A DNA stretch of 64,000 nt. Source: JBMYYR01 sp965243605 (lineage in GTDB: Bacteria > Bacteroidota > Bacteroidia > Flavobacteriales > CAJXXR01). The position numbers and the translations under genes are program-made. Positions 10,242 through 19,881 of this stretch are shown piece after piece (position 1 is the first letter of the stretch; each line of letters opens with the position of its first letter). The notes under the pieces are model-generated. The model was not told where the DNA came from, searched no databases, and saw only the letters and a program-made list of their open reading frames with translations. The stretch is taken from positions 62,001-126,000 of the forward strand of contig CBDEVQ010000092.1 in the NCBI GenBank assembly GCA_965243605.1. The letters run 5' to 3'.

Positions 10242-12155
10242 ATGAAATACCTTAATGTGTATAATTTTATATATTGTTTGTTTTTTACGCTCACACTAAC
10301 AGGGCAAACTATTACGGTTCAGAATTTAGATGATTCAGGAATCGGTTCTCTGCGTGATGCTATTGATATAGCAAACTCAGGCGACACTATACGTTTTAAT
10401 CCAATGTTACTATCGCAAGGGAGTGATACTTTAGTTCTAGATACTGTTATTAATATTGATAAGGATTTAGTAATAAAAGGGCTTTATGATGATGAGGATA
10501 CTTTGTTTTTGTCTGCTATTGATGACCAGATGATGTTTTCTATAGATAGTGTTGAAAATATAGTTATGGATAGTTTGACTTTTGATATTGGCTCAATAAA
10601 TACTTTTACCAATTACGATTTCTTTTGGGTGCGAAATTCAAATATACAAATGTATAATTCAATGTTTTTAGGGTATAGAGATGAGGTTTTAACTTTTTGG
10701 CAATCATCTTTAGAGATATTAAATTGTAAATTTACTAGTGGAAATAGTTTATTTCCGAGTTCTGTTATTATATTTTTAACAAATGGAGATGTGTCAAGAC
10801 AGTTTAGAGTTGTTAATTCTGAGTTTAGATTTAATAATCCTCTTACTTCTGCAGTTATCATTAAAACAGGTGGCAATAAAAATAATAACCATATTTATTT
10901 TGAAAATAATTATTTCTCTAATATAGGTACTTTAGTTTATGGTCATAATATGATTGATATTTTTAATAGCACCTATGAAAATGCTCATATACAAACAGGA
11001 GAGCCTTCTGTAGGATTTGCTTACATTAGAGACATTACATTAAATATAGAATCTTCAACTTTTACAATTAATGATGTTAATCAAGTACAAAACACCATTT
11101 TATGCATAGGAACTCCTTATGGACCTATTGAGCCTGTTCCTCTAGATGTTCTTGAGTTAAATTTCACAAATTGTACGTTTAATGGAGGGATATATGTAGA
11201 TACCGTTTATAATAACTTTTATGATAGTAATTATTTGGATTATTTCGGTCCAGATTTAGATGAGTTAAAAATAACAAGTTGTATTTTTAATGATATTAAC
11301 GGATTTAATGAATTACCTATAGACACTTCAGGTGGATATAATCTATTTAGTTTCCCTCAAAATATAGGTTTAGATTCTACAGACCAAGCTGATATTTTGG
11401 TTTCAGATATTAATTTAGGATCATTACAAAACAACGGAGGGTCTACACCTACGCATTTACCAAGTTTTCAATCTTTAGCCTTTAACTCTGGTAATCCAAA
11501 CGATACAAGCTCTGCTCAAAATGGGGATATTGTTCAACGTAGAGATATAGGAGCTGCTGAAATACAAGCTGTATTAACAGTTGATACTACAGAATACTGT
11601 GGAGAAACTTATCAATGGAGAGAAGAAATACTGACGGAATCTAATATTCATTTTGACGTGCAAGAATCAACTACAGGAGGATATGATAGTGTTTTTGTTC
11701 TGGACTTAACTTTAGATTACATTGATGCTATTGCCATTAGTGATGGAGGGGAATTAAAAGCAAATATTTCTGATGCAACGTATCAGTGGATAGACTGCTC
11801 AACCAATCAACCTTTATTCGGAGAAACGAATCAGGTTTTAACACCAAGTACAGAGGGAATCTATGCTGTTATTGTTTCAAGTTCTATTTGTACAGACACA
11901 TCAAGTTGTGTGTATATTAATAATATAGGGTTAGAAGAGCAAGAGAAACACTTTGTATTTGTAAAAGATAAAATACTCTATTTAAATAATGTTAATAGCT
12001 ATACCGAATATAGTGTTTATAATAACTTAGGGCAAATCGTGTTTAAATTCAATACAGTAAAAAAACAACAGGATATAACTCATTTAAATTCAGGTGTGTA
12101 TTTTATTGAGTTTAAAGATGAGAATATTCAACCAGTGAAATTTATTTTGGATTAA
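10242..12155 (+). CDS. T9SS type-A beta-helix surface protein, array copy 4
   Basis: This 637-aa copy opens the second half of the array. Its signal peptide differs from the others (MKYLNVYNFIYCLFF, then TLTLTGQ). From about codon 49 to codon 370 its DNA (10386-11350) is practically the same as copy 6 (14237-15201), with one mismatch noticed, while sequences on both sides differ. The Ig-like module and sorting domain are of a second type (SICTDTSSCVYINNIGLEEQ, NLGQIVFKFNTVKKQQDITH, ending FKDENIQPVKFILD), shared only with copy 7. The 40-bp spacer that follows is also the same as the one after copy 7. Confidence 0.85.
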   Translation: MKYLNVYNFIYCLFFTLTLTGQTITVQNLDDSGIGSLRDAIDIANSGDTIRFNPMLLSQGSDTLVLDTVINIDKDLVIKGLYDDEDTLFLSAIDDQMMFSIDSVENIVMDSLTFDIGSINTFTNYDFFWVRNSNIQMYNSMFLGYRDEVLTFWQSSLEILNCKFTSGNSLFPSSVIIFLTNGDVSRQFRVVNSEFRFNNPLTSAVIIKTGGNKNNNHIYFENNYFSNIGTLVYGHNMIDIFNSTYENAHIQTGEPSVGFAYIRDITLNIESSTFTINDVNQVQNTILCIGTPYGPIEPVPLDVLELNFTNCTFNGGIYVDTVYNNFYDSNYLDYFGPDLDELKITSCIFNDINGFNELPIDTSGGYNLFSFPQNIGLDSTDQADILVSDINLGSLQNNGGSTPTHLPSFQSLAFNSGNPNDTSSAQNGDIVQRRDIGAAEIQAVLTVDTTEYCGETYQWREEILTESNIHFDVQESTTGGYDSVFVLDLTLDYIDAIAISDGGELKANISDATYQWIDCSTNQPLFGETNQVLTPSTEGIYAVIVSSSICTDTSSCVYINNIGLEEQEKHFVFVKDKILYLNNVNSYTEYSVYNNLGQIVFKFNTVKKQQDITHLNSGVYFIEFKDENIQPVKFILD

Positions 12156-12195
12156 CAACAACTATTCATTTTTAAATTATATAAACCTAAACCGT

Positions 12196-14079
12196 ATGAC
12201 AAGGGTTATTAAATCTATTAGTTTTATATGTTGTTTGTTTCTTACGCTCACACTAACAGGACAAACCATAACCGTTCAGAATTTAGACGATTCAGGAATA
12301 GGTTCTCTGCGTAATGCTATTTCTAATGCCAATTCAGGCGATACCATACGTTTTAATCCCATGTTAATTGCTCAAGGGAGTGATACTTTGGTACTAGATA
12401 CAGTAATAAATATTGATAAAGATTTAGTGATTAAAGGTATTTACGATAATCAAGATACTTTATTCATGTCGATAAAGAATGACAAGCTATTATTTGCTGT
12501 AGATTCTGTAAACGAAATAGTCTTTGATAGTTTAGTATTAATTTCCGATTCTAATTCAGTAATATACCCTTGGGGAACAAGTGCAATAGCTTTGAGTTAT
12601 GTTAATTGTCAAATAAATAATTCATTATTTCTTGAGTTTACAAATAATCATATTTATTCGTGGGAATCCAATTTAAAAGTTAATAATTGTAATTTTTCTC
12701 ATTATCACCCTTATTCTAGTTTAATTTTTTTTGATACCTCAGGGGACTCAATTCAGAACTTGGAATTATCGAATGTAAATGTTAAGAGTTATACTAATCT
12801 AAGTTTTGGATTTGCTATGAGAACAGAAACATCAACTCAACTAGAAAAAATTAATATATTCTTTAAAAATTCTTATTTAAAGAATACAAAATCTTATTTT
12901 AATGGAAATATAAACATTGATATTCTCAATAGTACTTTTGAAAATTCAATAATGGAATTAGGAGCTGAATATACTTCATCAGAAGCAACAGATTCAAAAA
13001 TTATAGCAGAGATACAACAATCTACATTTACGGGAGATGTTAATGGAAATACTATTTTATGTTTAGAGCCTCAAACAACAACACCTCTTTTGATTGATTT
13101 TAAATTAAGATTGAATAATTGTACATTCAATGGAGGGAGTTATGATACAGAATCTTCCATTGATTATTTTGGAGAAAGTATAGATTCATTAAGTATAACA
13201 AGTTGCATATTTAATGATATTAACGGATTTAACGAATTACCTATAGATTCATCAGGAGGATATAATCTATTTAGCTTTCCTCAAAGTATAGGCTTAGATT
13301 CTACAGACCAAACCAATGTTTTGGTTTCAGATATTAATTTAGAACCACTACAAAACAACGGAGGATTTACACCTACGCATGTACCAAGTTATCAATCTTT
13401 AGCTTTTAACTCCGGTAATCCAAACGATACAAGTTTTGCTCAAAATGGAGCTATTATTCAACGTAGAGATATTGGAGCTGCTGAAATACAAGCTACTCTT
13501 ACCATAGACACTGTAGAGTATTGTGGAGAAGACTACGATTGGAGAAATGAAACACTTACGGAATCTAATATACACTTTGATGTTCAGGAATCTACCACAG
13601 GAGGATATGATAGTGTTTTTGCTTTAGATTTAACCTTAGATTACATGGATGCTCTAGCCATTAGTGATGGGGGAGCCTTACAGGCCAATATTTCTGATGC
13701 AACATACCAATGGATGGATTGTTTAACCCATTTACCATTGTTTGGCGAAACCAACCAAACCCTTACACCCAGTATAGCGGGAACCTATGCCGTTGTTGTT
13801 TCTAACGGAATTTGTACCGATACTTCGGCCTGTGTATTTATCGATAATTTGAGTGTGGAAGAGCAGGTGCAATCATTTGTATTTGTAAAGAATAATGTTT
13901 TGTATTTTAACGGGTTAGAAAATGCAGAGTTTAACATCTATAATAGCCTTGGGCAGAATGTTTTAAGCGGCAATGTAAAATTCGGAGAAATAAACCTTTC
14001 AAACTTCCCAAATGGACTGTATAGCATTCAATTTAAAAATGCCACTATGGTTAGATCTATAAAATTTGTATTAAATTAA
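12196..14079 (+). CDS. T9SS type-A beta-helix surface protein, array copy 5
   Basis: 627-aa paralogue. Its signal peptide is the second class (MTRVIKSISFICCLFLTLTL), shared with copy 8. The beta-helix centre (about codons 90-315) is the most divergent of the array (DSNSVIYPWGTSAIALSY; LELSNVNVKSYTNLSFGF) and about 10 residues shorter. The conserved block has the variant YFGESIDSLSITSC seen again in copy 9. The 3' end returns to the common sorting-domain class, with the ...INLSNFPNG variant also found in copy 2; both are followed by the same 13-bp spacer. Confidence 0.85.
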   Translation: MTRVIKSISFICCLFLTLTLTGQTITVQNLDDSGIGSLRNAISNANSGDTIRFNPMLIAQGSDTLVLDTVINIDKDLVIKGIYDNQDTLFMSIKNDKLLFAVDSVNEIVFDSLVLISDSNSVIYPWGTSAIALSYVNCQINNSLFLEFTNNHIYSWESNLKVNNCNFSHYHPYSSLIFFDTSGDSIQNLELSNVNVKSYTNLSFGFAMRTETSTQLEKINIFFKNSYLKNTKSYFNGNINIDILNSTFENSIMELGAEYTSSEATDSKIIAEIQQSTFTGDVNGNTILCLEPQTTTPLLIDFKLRLNNCTFNGGSYDTESSIDYFGESIDSLSITSCIFNDINGFNELPIDSSGGYNLFSFPQSIGLDSTDQTNVLVSDINLEPLQNNGGFTPTHVPSYQSLAFNSGNPNDTSFAQNGAIIQRRDIGAAEIQATLTIDTVEYCGEDYDWRNETLTESNIHFDVQESTTGGYDSVFALDLTLDYMDALAISDGGALQANISDATYQWMDCLTHLPLFGETNQTLTPSIAGTYAVVVSNGICTDTSACVFIDNLSVEEQVQSFVFVKNNVLYFNGLENAEFNIYNSLGQNVLSGNVKFGEINLSNFPNGLYSIQFKNATMVRSIKFVLN

Positions 14080-14092
14080 TAATTAAAACGTT

Positions 14093-16006
14093 ATGAGAAT
14101 ACTAACCATATTAAGTTATTTATTTTGTTTATGTATTAGTTTTAATGGGAATAGCCAAACCATCACGGTTCAGAATTTAGACGATTCTGGGGTTGGCTCT
14201 TTACGTGATGCTATTTCTAATGCCAATTCAGGCGATACTATACGTTTTAATCCAATGTTACTATCGCAAGGGAGTGATACTTTAGTTCTAGATACTGTTA
14301 TTAATATTGATAAGGATTTAGTAATAAAAGGGCTTTATGATGATGAGGATACTTTGTTTTTGTCTGCTATTGATGACCAGATGATGTTTTCTATAGATAG
14401 TGTTGAAAATATAGTTATGGATAGTTTGACTTTTGATATTGGCTCAATAAATACTTTTACCAATTACGATTTCTTTTGGGTGCGAAATTCAAATATACAA
14501 ATGTATAATTCAATGTTTTTAGGGTATAGAGATGAGGTTTTAACTTTTTGGCAATCATCTTTAGAGATATTAAATTGTAAATTTACTAGTGGAAATAGTT
14601 TATTTCCGAGTTCTGTTATTATATTTTTAACAAATGGAGATGTGTCAAGACAGTTTAGAGTTGTTAATTCTGAGTTTAGATTTAATAATCCTCTTACTTC
14701 TGCAGTTATCATTAAAACAGGTGGCAATAAAAATAATAACCATATTTATTTTGAAAATAATTATTTCTCTAATATAGGTACTTTAGTTTATGGTCATAAT
14801 ATGATTGATATTTTTAATAGCACCTATGAAAATGCTCATATACAAACAGGAGAGCCTTCTGTAGGATTTGCTTACATTAGAGACATTACATTAAATATAG
14901 AATCTTCAACTTTTACAATTAATGATGTTAATCAAGTACAAAACACCATTTTATGCATAGGAACGCCTTATGGACCTATTGAGCCTGTTCCTCTAGATGT
15001 TCTTGAGTTAAATTTCACAAATTGTACGTTTAATGGAGGGATATATGTAGATACCGTTTATAATAACTTTTATGATAGTAATTATTTGGATTATTTCGGT
15101 CCAGATTTAGATGAGTTAAAAATAACAAGTTGTATTTTTAATGATATTAACGGATTTAATGAATTACCTATAGACACTTCAGGTGGATATAATCTATTTA
15201 GCTTTCCTCAAAGTATAGGCTTAGATTCTACAGACCTAACCAATGTTTTGGTTTCAGATATTAATTTAGAACCACTACAAAACAACGGAGGATTTACACC
15301 TACGCATGTACCAAGTTATCAATCTTTAGCTTTTAACTCCGGTAATCCAAACGATACAAGTTTTGCTCAAAATGGAGCTATTATTCAACGTAGAGATATT
15401 GGAGCTGCTGAAATACAAGCTACTCTTACCATAGACACTGTAGAGTATTGTGGAGAAGACTACGATTGGAGAAATGAAACACTTACGGAATCTAATATAC
15501 ACTTTGATGTTCAGGAATCTACCACAGGAGGATATGATAGTGTTTTTGTTCTGGATTTAACTTTAGATTACATTGATGCTATAGCCATTAGCGATGGTGG
15601 AGCCTTACAAGCCAATATTTCTGATGCAACATACCAATGGATGGATTGTTCAACCCATTTACCATTGTTTGGCGAAACCAACCAAACCTTTACACCCAGT
15701 ATAGCGGGAACCTATGCGGTTGTTGTTTCCAATGGAATTTGTACCGATACTTCGGCCTGTGTATTTATCGATAATTTGAGTGTAGAAGAGCAGGTGCAAT
15801 CCTTTGTATTTGTAAAGAATCATGTTTTGTATTTTAACGGGTTAGAAAATGCAGAGTTTAACATCTATAATAGCCTTGGGCAGAATATTTTAAGCGGCAA
15901 TGTAAAATCCGGAGAAATAGACCTTTCAAACTTCCCAAGTGGACTGTATAGCATTCAATTTAAAGATGCCACTATGGTTAGATCTATAAAATTTGTATTA
16001 AATTAA
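14093..16006 (+). CDS. T9SS type-A beta-helix surface protein, array copy 6
   Basis: 637-aa paralogue starting 13 bp after copy 5. Its first 45 or so codons match the MRIL class (copies 2, 3, 7, 9). Its centre is the same module as copy 4, and from about codon 371 onward it follows copy 5 (LTNVLVSDINLEPLQNNGG; TLTIDTVEYCGEDYDWRNET), so at least two breakpoints are visible by eye. The sorting domain is the common class (IDLSNFPSG, FKDAT). The 17-bp spacer to copy 7 equals those after copies 1 and 8. Confidence 0.85.
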   Translation: MRILTILSYLFCLCISFNGNSQTITVQNLDDSGVGSLRDAISNANSGDTIRFNPMLLSQGSDTLVLDTVINIDKDLVIKGLYDDEDTLFLSAIDDQMMFSIDSVENIVMDSLTFDIGSINTFTNYDFFWVRNSNIQMYNSMFLGYRDEVLTFWQSSLEILNCKFTSGNSLFPSSVIIFLTNGDVSRQFRVVNSEFRFNNPLTSAVIIKTGGNKNNNHIYFENNYFSNIGTLVYGHNMIDIFNSTYENAHIQTGEPSVGFAYIRDITLNIESSTFTINDVNQVQNTILCIGTPYGPIEPVPLDVLELNFTNCTFNGGIYVDTVYNNFYDSNYLDYFGPDLDELKITSCIFNDINGFNELPIDTSGGYNLFSFPQSIGLDSTDLTNVLVSDINLEPLQNNGGFTPTHVPSYQSLAFNSGNPNDTSFAQNGAIIQRRDIGAAEIQATLTIDTVEYCGEDYDWRNETLTESNIHFDVQESTTGGYDSVFVLDLTLDYIDAIAISDGGALQANISDATYQWMDCSTHLPLFGETNQTFTPSIAGTYAVVVSNGICTDTSACVFIDNLSVEEQVQSFVFVKNHVLYFNGLENAEFNIYNSLGQNILSGNVKSGEIDLSNFPSGLYSIQFKDATMVRSIKFVLN

Positions 16007-16023
16007 TTAACAATTAGAGCGTT

Positions 16024-17919
16024 ATGAGAATACTAACCATATTAAGTTATTTATTTTATTTATGTATTAGTTTGAATGGGAATAGCCAAACCATCACGGT
16101 TCAGAATTTAGACGATTCTGGGGTTGGCTCTTTACGTGATGCTATTTCTAATGCCAATTCAGGTGATACCATCCGTTTTAATCCCATGTTAATTGCTCAA
16201 GGGAGTGATACTTTAGTATTAGATACAGTGATTAATATTGATAAAGATTTAGTGATAAAAGGGCTTTATGATGATGAGGATACGTTGTTTTTGTCTGTGT
16301 CAGACAATCAGTCATTCTTCCTTGTTGATACTGTTGAAAGTTTTACACTTGATAGTCTAACTTTTATTTCAGATTCAATTTTCAATGCAAATATTGATTG
16401 TTTTAAGGTATTTGAATCTGGTTTATGCATTGAGAATTCTTCTTTTTTGGGTTTTAAAAAAAATGTATTGTTACTATATCAATCATCTCTTAGGTTTATT
16501 AATTCTAAAATTTTCACATATGATTATTTATCAATGTCTGGTGGAACCCCTCAATATATTTGGTGCTATACGGATGGAAATATCTTAAGAAATTTTGAAA
16601 TTGTTTCTAGCGAAATTCAGGCTGGAAATTCAAACGGTTTATATATGACTCTCGGTGGTGTTCAAGACAGTAATAGTGTATTAATTAAAGATACTTATCT
16701 TTCTAATTTTAGGAGTTGGTTGTTTGGTCATTTTAATTTAAAAATATTAAATAGTACCTTAGAAAACTCATATATTAATATCGGTCATCCTAATATTTCT
16801 GGAGGAAGTTTAGAAAGAAATGCTTTTATTTCGGCTAATGCTTCGACTTTTTCTTTAACTGATTTTGAAGATTTACAAAACCCTATTTCTTGTATCGGTT
16901 CACCAACAAATCCCTTTGACCCACCTCCCTTAGATGTATTTGAATTACAGTTTGATAACTGTACATTTAATGGGGCTACATATGATAGTAGTTCATATGA
17001 AGATTATTTCGGTCCCGATTTAGATGAACTAAAAATAACAAGTTGTATTTTTAATGATATTAATGGCTTTAATGAATTACCTATAGACTCATCTGGAGGA
17101 TATAATCTATTTAGTTTTCCTCAAAGTATAGGTTTAGATTCTACAGACCAAGCTGATATTTCTGTTTCAGATATTAATTTAGAACCATTACAAAACAATG
17201 GAGGGTTTACGCCTACTCATGTACCAAATTATGAATCATTAGCCTTTAACTCAGGAAATCCAAACGATACAAGCTCTGCCCAAAACGGAGCTATTATTCA
17301 ACGTAGAGATATAGGAGCTGCTGAAATACAAGCCGTACTTACTGTAGATACGACTGAATATTGTGGGGAATTTTACGATTGGAGAAATGAAACACTTACG
17401 GAATCTAATATACACTTTGATGTTCAGGAATCTACCACAGGAGGATATGATAGTGTTTTTGTTCTGGATTTAACTTTAGATTACATTGATGCTATAGCCA
17501 TTAGTGATGGAGGGGAATTAAAAGCCAATATTTCTGATGCAAGCTATCAATGGATAGATTGTTCTACTAATCAACCTTTGTTTGGAGAAACAAATCAGGT
17601 TTTAACGCCAAATACAGAAGGAACCTATGCTGTTATTGTTTCAAGTTCTATTTGTACAGATACATCAAGTTGTGTGTATATTAATAATATAGGGTTAGAA
17701 GAGCAAGAGAAACGCTTTGTATTTGTAAAAGATAAAATACTCTATTTAAATAATGTTAATAGCTATACCGAATATAGTGTTTATAATAACTTAGGGCAAA
17801 TCGTGTTTAAATTCAATACAGTAAAAAAACAACAGGATATAACTCATTTAAATTCAGGTGTGTATTTTATTGAGTTTAAAGATGAGAATATTCAACCAGT
17901 GAAATTTATTTTGGATTAA
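16024..17919 (+). CDS. T9SS type-A beta-helix surface protein, array copy 7
   Basis: 631-aa paralogue with an MRIL-class signal peptide and a centre of its own (SFFLVDTVESFTLDSLTFIS, FINSKIFTYDYLSMSGG). The segment around codons 235-310 (GHFNLKILNSTLENSYINIG, CIGSPTNPFDPPPLDVFELQ) is related to copy 8. The 3' part switches to the second Ig/sorting-domain class (GLEEQEKRFVFVKDKILYLN) shared with copy 4. Its 3' end, the 40-bp spacer and the 5' end of copy 8 repeat the copy 4/copy 5 junction almost base for base. Confidence 0.85.
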   Translation: MRILTILSYLFYLCISLNGNSQTITVQNLDDSGVGSLRDAISNANSGDTIRFNPMLIAQGSDTLVLDTVINIDKDLVIKGLYDDEDTLFLSVSDNQSFFLVDTVESFTLDSLTFISDSIFNANIDCFKVFESGLCIENSSFLGFKKNVLLLYQSSLRFINSKIFTYDYLSMSGGTPQYIWCYTDGNILRNFEIVSSEIQAGNSNGLYMTLGGVQDSNSVLIKDTYLSNFRSWLFGHFNLKILNSTLENSYINIGHPNISGGSLERNAFISANASTFSLTDFEDLQNPISCIGSPTNPFDPPPLDVFELQFDNCTFNGATYDSSSYEDYFGPDLDELKITSCIFNDINGFNELPIDSSGGYNLFSFPQSIGLDSTDQADISVSDINLEPLQNNGGFTPTHVPNYESLAFNSGNPNDTSSAQNGAIIQRRDIGAAEIQAVLTVDTTEYCGEFYDWRNETLTESNIHFDVQESTTGGYDSVFVLDLTLDYIDAIAISDGGELKANISDASYQWIDCSTNQPLFGETNQVLTPNTEGTYAVIVSSSICTDTSSCVYINNIGLEEQEKRFVFVKDKILYLNNVNSYTEYSVYNNLGQIVFKFNTVKKQQDITHLNSGVYFIEFKDENIQPVKFILD

Positions 17920-17959
17920 CAACAACTATTCATTTTTAAATTATATAAACCTAAACCGT

Positions 17960-19864
17960 ATGACAAGGGTTATTAAATCTATTAGTTTTATATGTTGTTT
18001 GTTTCTTACGCTCACACTAACAGGACAAACCATAACCGTTCAGAATTTAGATGATTCCGGAACTGGTTCTTTACGTAATGCTATTTCTAATGCCAATTCA
18101 GGCGATACTATACGTTTTAATCCCATGTTAATTGCTCAAGGGAGTGATACTTTGGTACTAGATACAGTAATAAATATTGATAAAGATTTGGTAATAAAAG
18201 GACTTTATGATGAGGAAGATACTTTGTTTTTGTCTTCTTTGGAGAATAGAAGTATGTTTTCTATTGATACTGTAGATTATATATTACTTGATAGTCTTTG
18301 TTTAGTAGCTGATACAATCAGTTATAATAATAACTATACTATTAGTTTTGTTTATTCGGATGTTGTTGTTTCAAATTCTTTTTTTAAAGGATATAAAACA
18401 ACTTTATTATATGCTTGGCAATCTTCTTTGAATATTTATGGATGTAGTTTTTATAACGATATAAACACAAATGCATCAATTGTTTTTTTATCAAATGGAG
18501 ACGAACTCAGAACTTTGAGTATTATTTCTAGCTTTTTGCAAAACAATAAGACAGGATATAATTTTGATATAAGATTAGCTGGTAATAAAAATAATAATAA
18601 AATTACTTTTGAAGATTCATATTTTAAAGATTCTAAAAGTTGGTTTTTTGGTCATCTATCTACTGACATAACATACTGTACATTTGAAAACTCTCCGTTA
18701 AGTTTTGGACATGAATCATTTGGCGGAGGAACCTTGGAAAGAGATATGACATTACTATGTCTCGGTTCAACATTTTTTATTTCAAATATTGATTATAGGC
18801 AAAACTCTTTCTCTTGTATAGGTACACCAACGAGCCCTTTTGCCCCTCCTCCTTCAGATTTTTTTGAATTACAGTTTAATAATTGTACTTTTAATGGAGG
18901 GGTTTATATAGATACAGCTTATGGAAATAATTACGATAGTAATTATTTGGACTACTTCGGACCAGATTTAGATGAGTTAAAAATAACGAGTTGTATTTTC
19001 AATGACATCAACGGTTTTAATGAATTACCTATAGATTCATCAGGAGGATATAATCTATTTAGTTTTCCTCAAAGTATAGGCTTAGATTCTACAGACCAAG
19101 CAAATGTATTGGTTTCAGATATTAATTTAGGACAATTACAAAACAACGGAGGATTTACACCAACACACTTACCAGGCTACGAATCTTTAGCGTTTAATGC
19201 AGGAAACCCTAACGATACCAGTTCGGCTCAAAATGGGGAGATTATACAACGAAGAGATATTGGATCAGCTGAAATACAAGCTATACTTACTGTAGATACT
19301 ACTGAATATTGTGGCGAATTTTATGATTGGAGAGGGCAAATGTTAACCGAATCAGCTATCTATTCAGATATAGAAGAATCTACAACAGGATTAGATAGTG
19401 TTTTTGCCATAGATTTAACCTTAGAGTATTTAGATGCCCTAGCCATTAGCGATGGAGGCGAATTAACAGCCAATAGTTCTGATGCGACCTACCAATGGAT
19501 GGATTGTTCAACCCATTTACCATTGTTTGGTGAAACTAACCAAACCCTTACACCCAGTATAGCGGGAACCTATGCGGTTGTTGTTTCCAATGGAATTTGT
19601 ACCGATACTTCGGCCTGTGTATTTATCGATAATTTGAGTGTAGAAGAGCAGGTGCAATCCTTTGTATTTGTAAAGAATCATGTTTTGTATTTTAACGGGT
19701 TAGAAAATGCAGAGTTTAACATCTATAATAGCCTTGGGCAGAATATTTTAAGCGGCAATGTAAAATCCGGAGAAATAGACCTTTCAAACTTCCCAAGTGG
19801 ACTGTATAGCATTCAATTTAAAGATGCCACTATGGTTAGATCTATAAAATTTGTATTAAATTAA
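17960..19864 (+). CDS. T9SS type-A beta-helix surface protein, array copy 8
   Basis: 634-aa paralogue with the MTRVIK-class signal peptide shared with copy 5. Its centre begins like copy 9 (SSLENRSMFSIDTVDYILLD, SDVVVSNSFFK) and later resembles copy 7 (GHLSTDITYCTFENSPLSFG, CIGTPTSPFAPPPSDFFELQ). The block before the Ig module (CGEFYDWRGQMLTESAIYSD, TTGLDSVFAIDL) is shared with copy 3. The 3' end is the copy 1 type. No insertion, frameshift or stop is present. Confidence 0.85.
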   Translation: MTRVIKSISFICCLFLTLTLTGQTITVQNLDDSGTGSLRNAISNANSGDTIRFNPMLIAQGSDTLVLDTVINIDKDLVIKGLYDEEDTLFLSSLENRSMFSIDTVDYILLDSLCLVADTISYNNNYTISFVYSDVVVSNSFFKGYKTTLLYAWQSSLNIYGCSFYNDINTNASIVFLSNGDELRTLSIISSFLQNNKTGYNFDIRLAGNKNNNKITFEDSYFKDSKSWFFGHLSTDITYCTFENSPLSFGHESFGGGTLERDMTLLCLGSTFFISNIDYRQNSFSCIGTPTSPFAPPPSDFFELQFNNCTFNGGVYIDTAYGNNYDSNYLDYFGPDLDELKITSCIFNDINGFNELPIDSSGGYNLFSFPQSIGLDSTDQANVLVSDINLGQLQNNGGFTPTHLPGYESLAFNAGNPNDTSSAQNGEIIQRRDIGSAEIQAILTVDTTEYCGEFYDWRGQMLTESAIYSDIEESTTGLDSVFAIDLTLEYLDALAISDGGELTANSSDATYQWMDCSTHLPLFGETNQTLTPSIAGTYAVVVSNGICTDTSACVFIDNLSVEEQVQSFVFVKNHVLYFNGLENAEFNIYNSLGQNILSGNVKSGEIDLSNFPSGLYSIQFKDATMVRSIKFVLN

Positions 19865-19881
19865 TTAACAATTAGAGCGTT

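Noticed and set aside
10613..14727. Identical 87-codon minus-strand open frames at 10613-10876 and 14464-14727
   Set aside because: They are antisense shadows inside the near-identical centres of copies 4 and 6; the identity comes from the sense genes.
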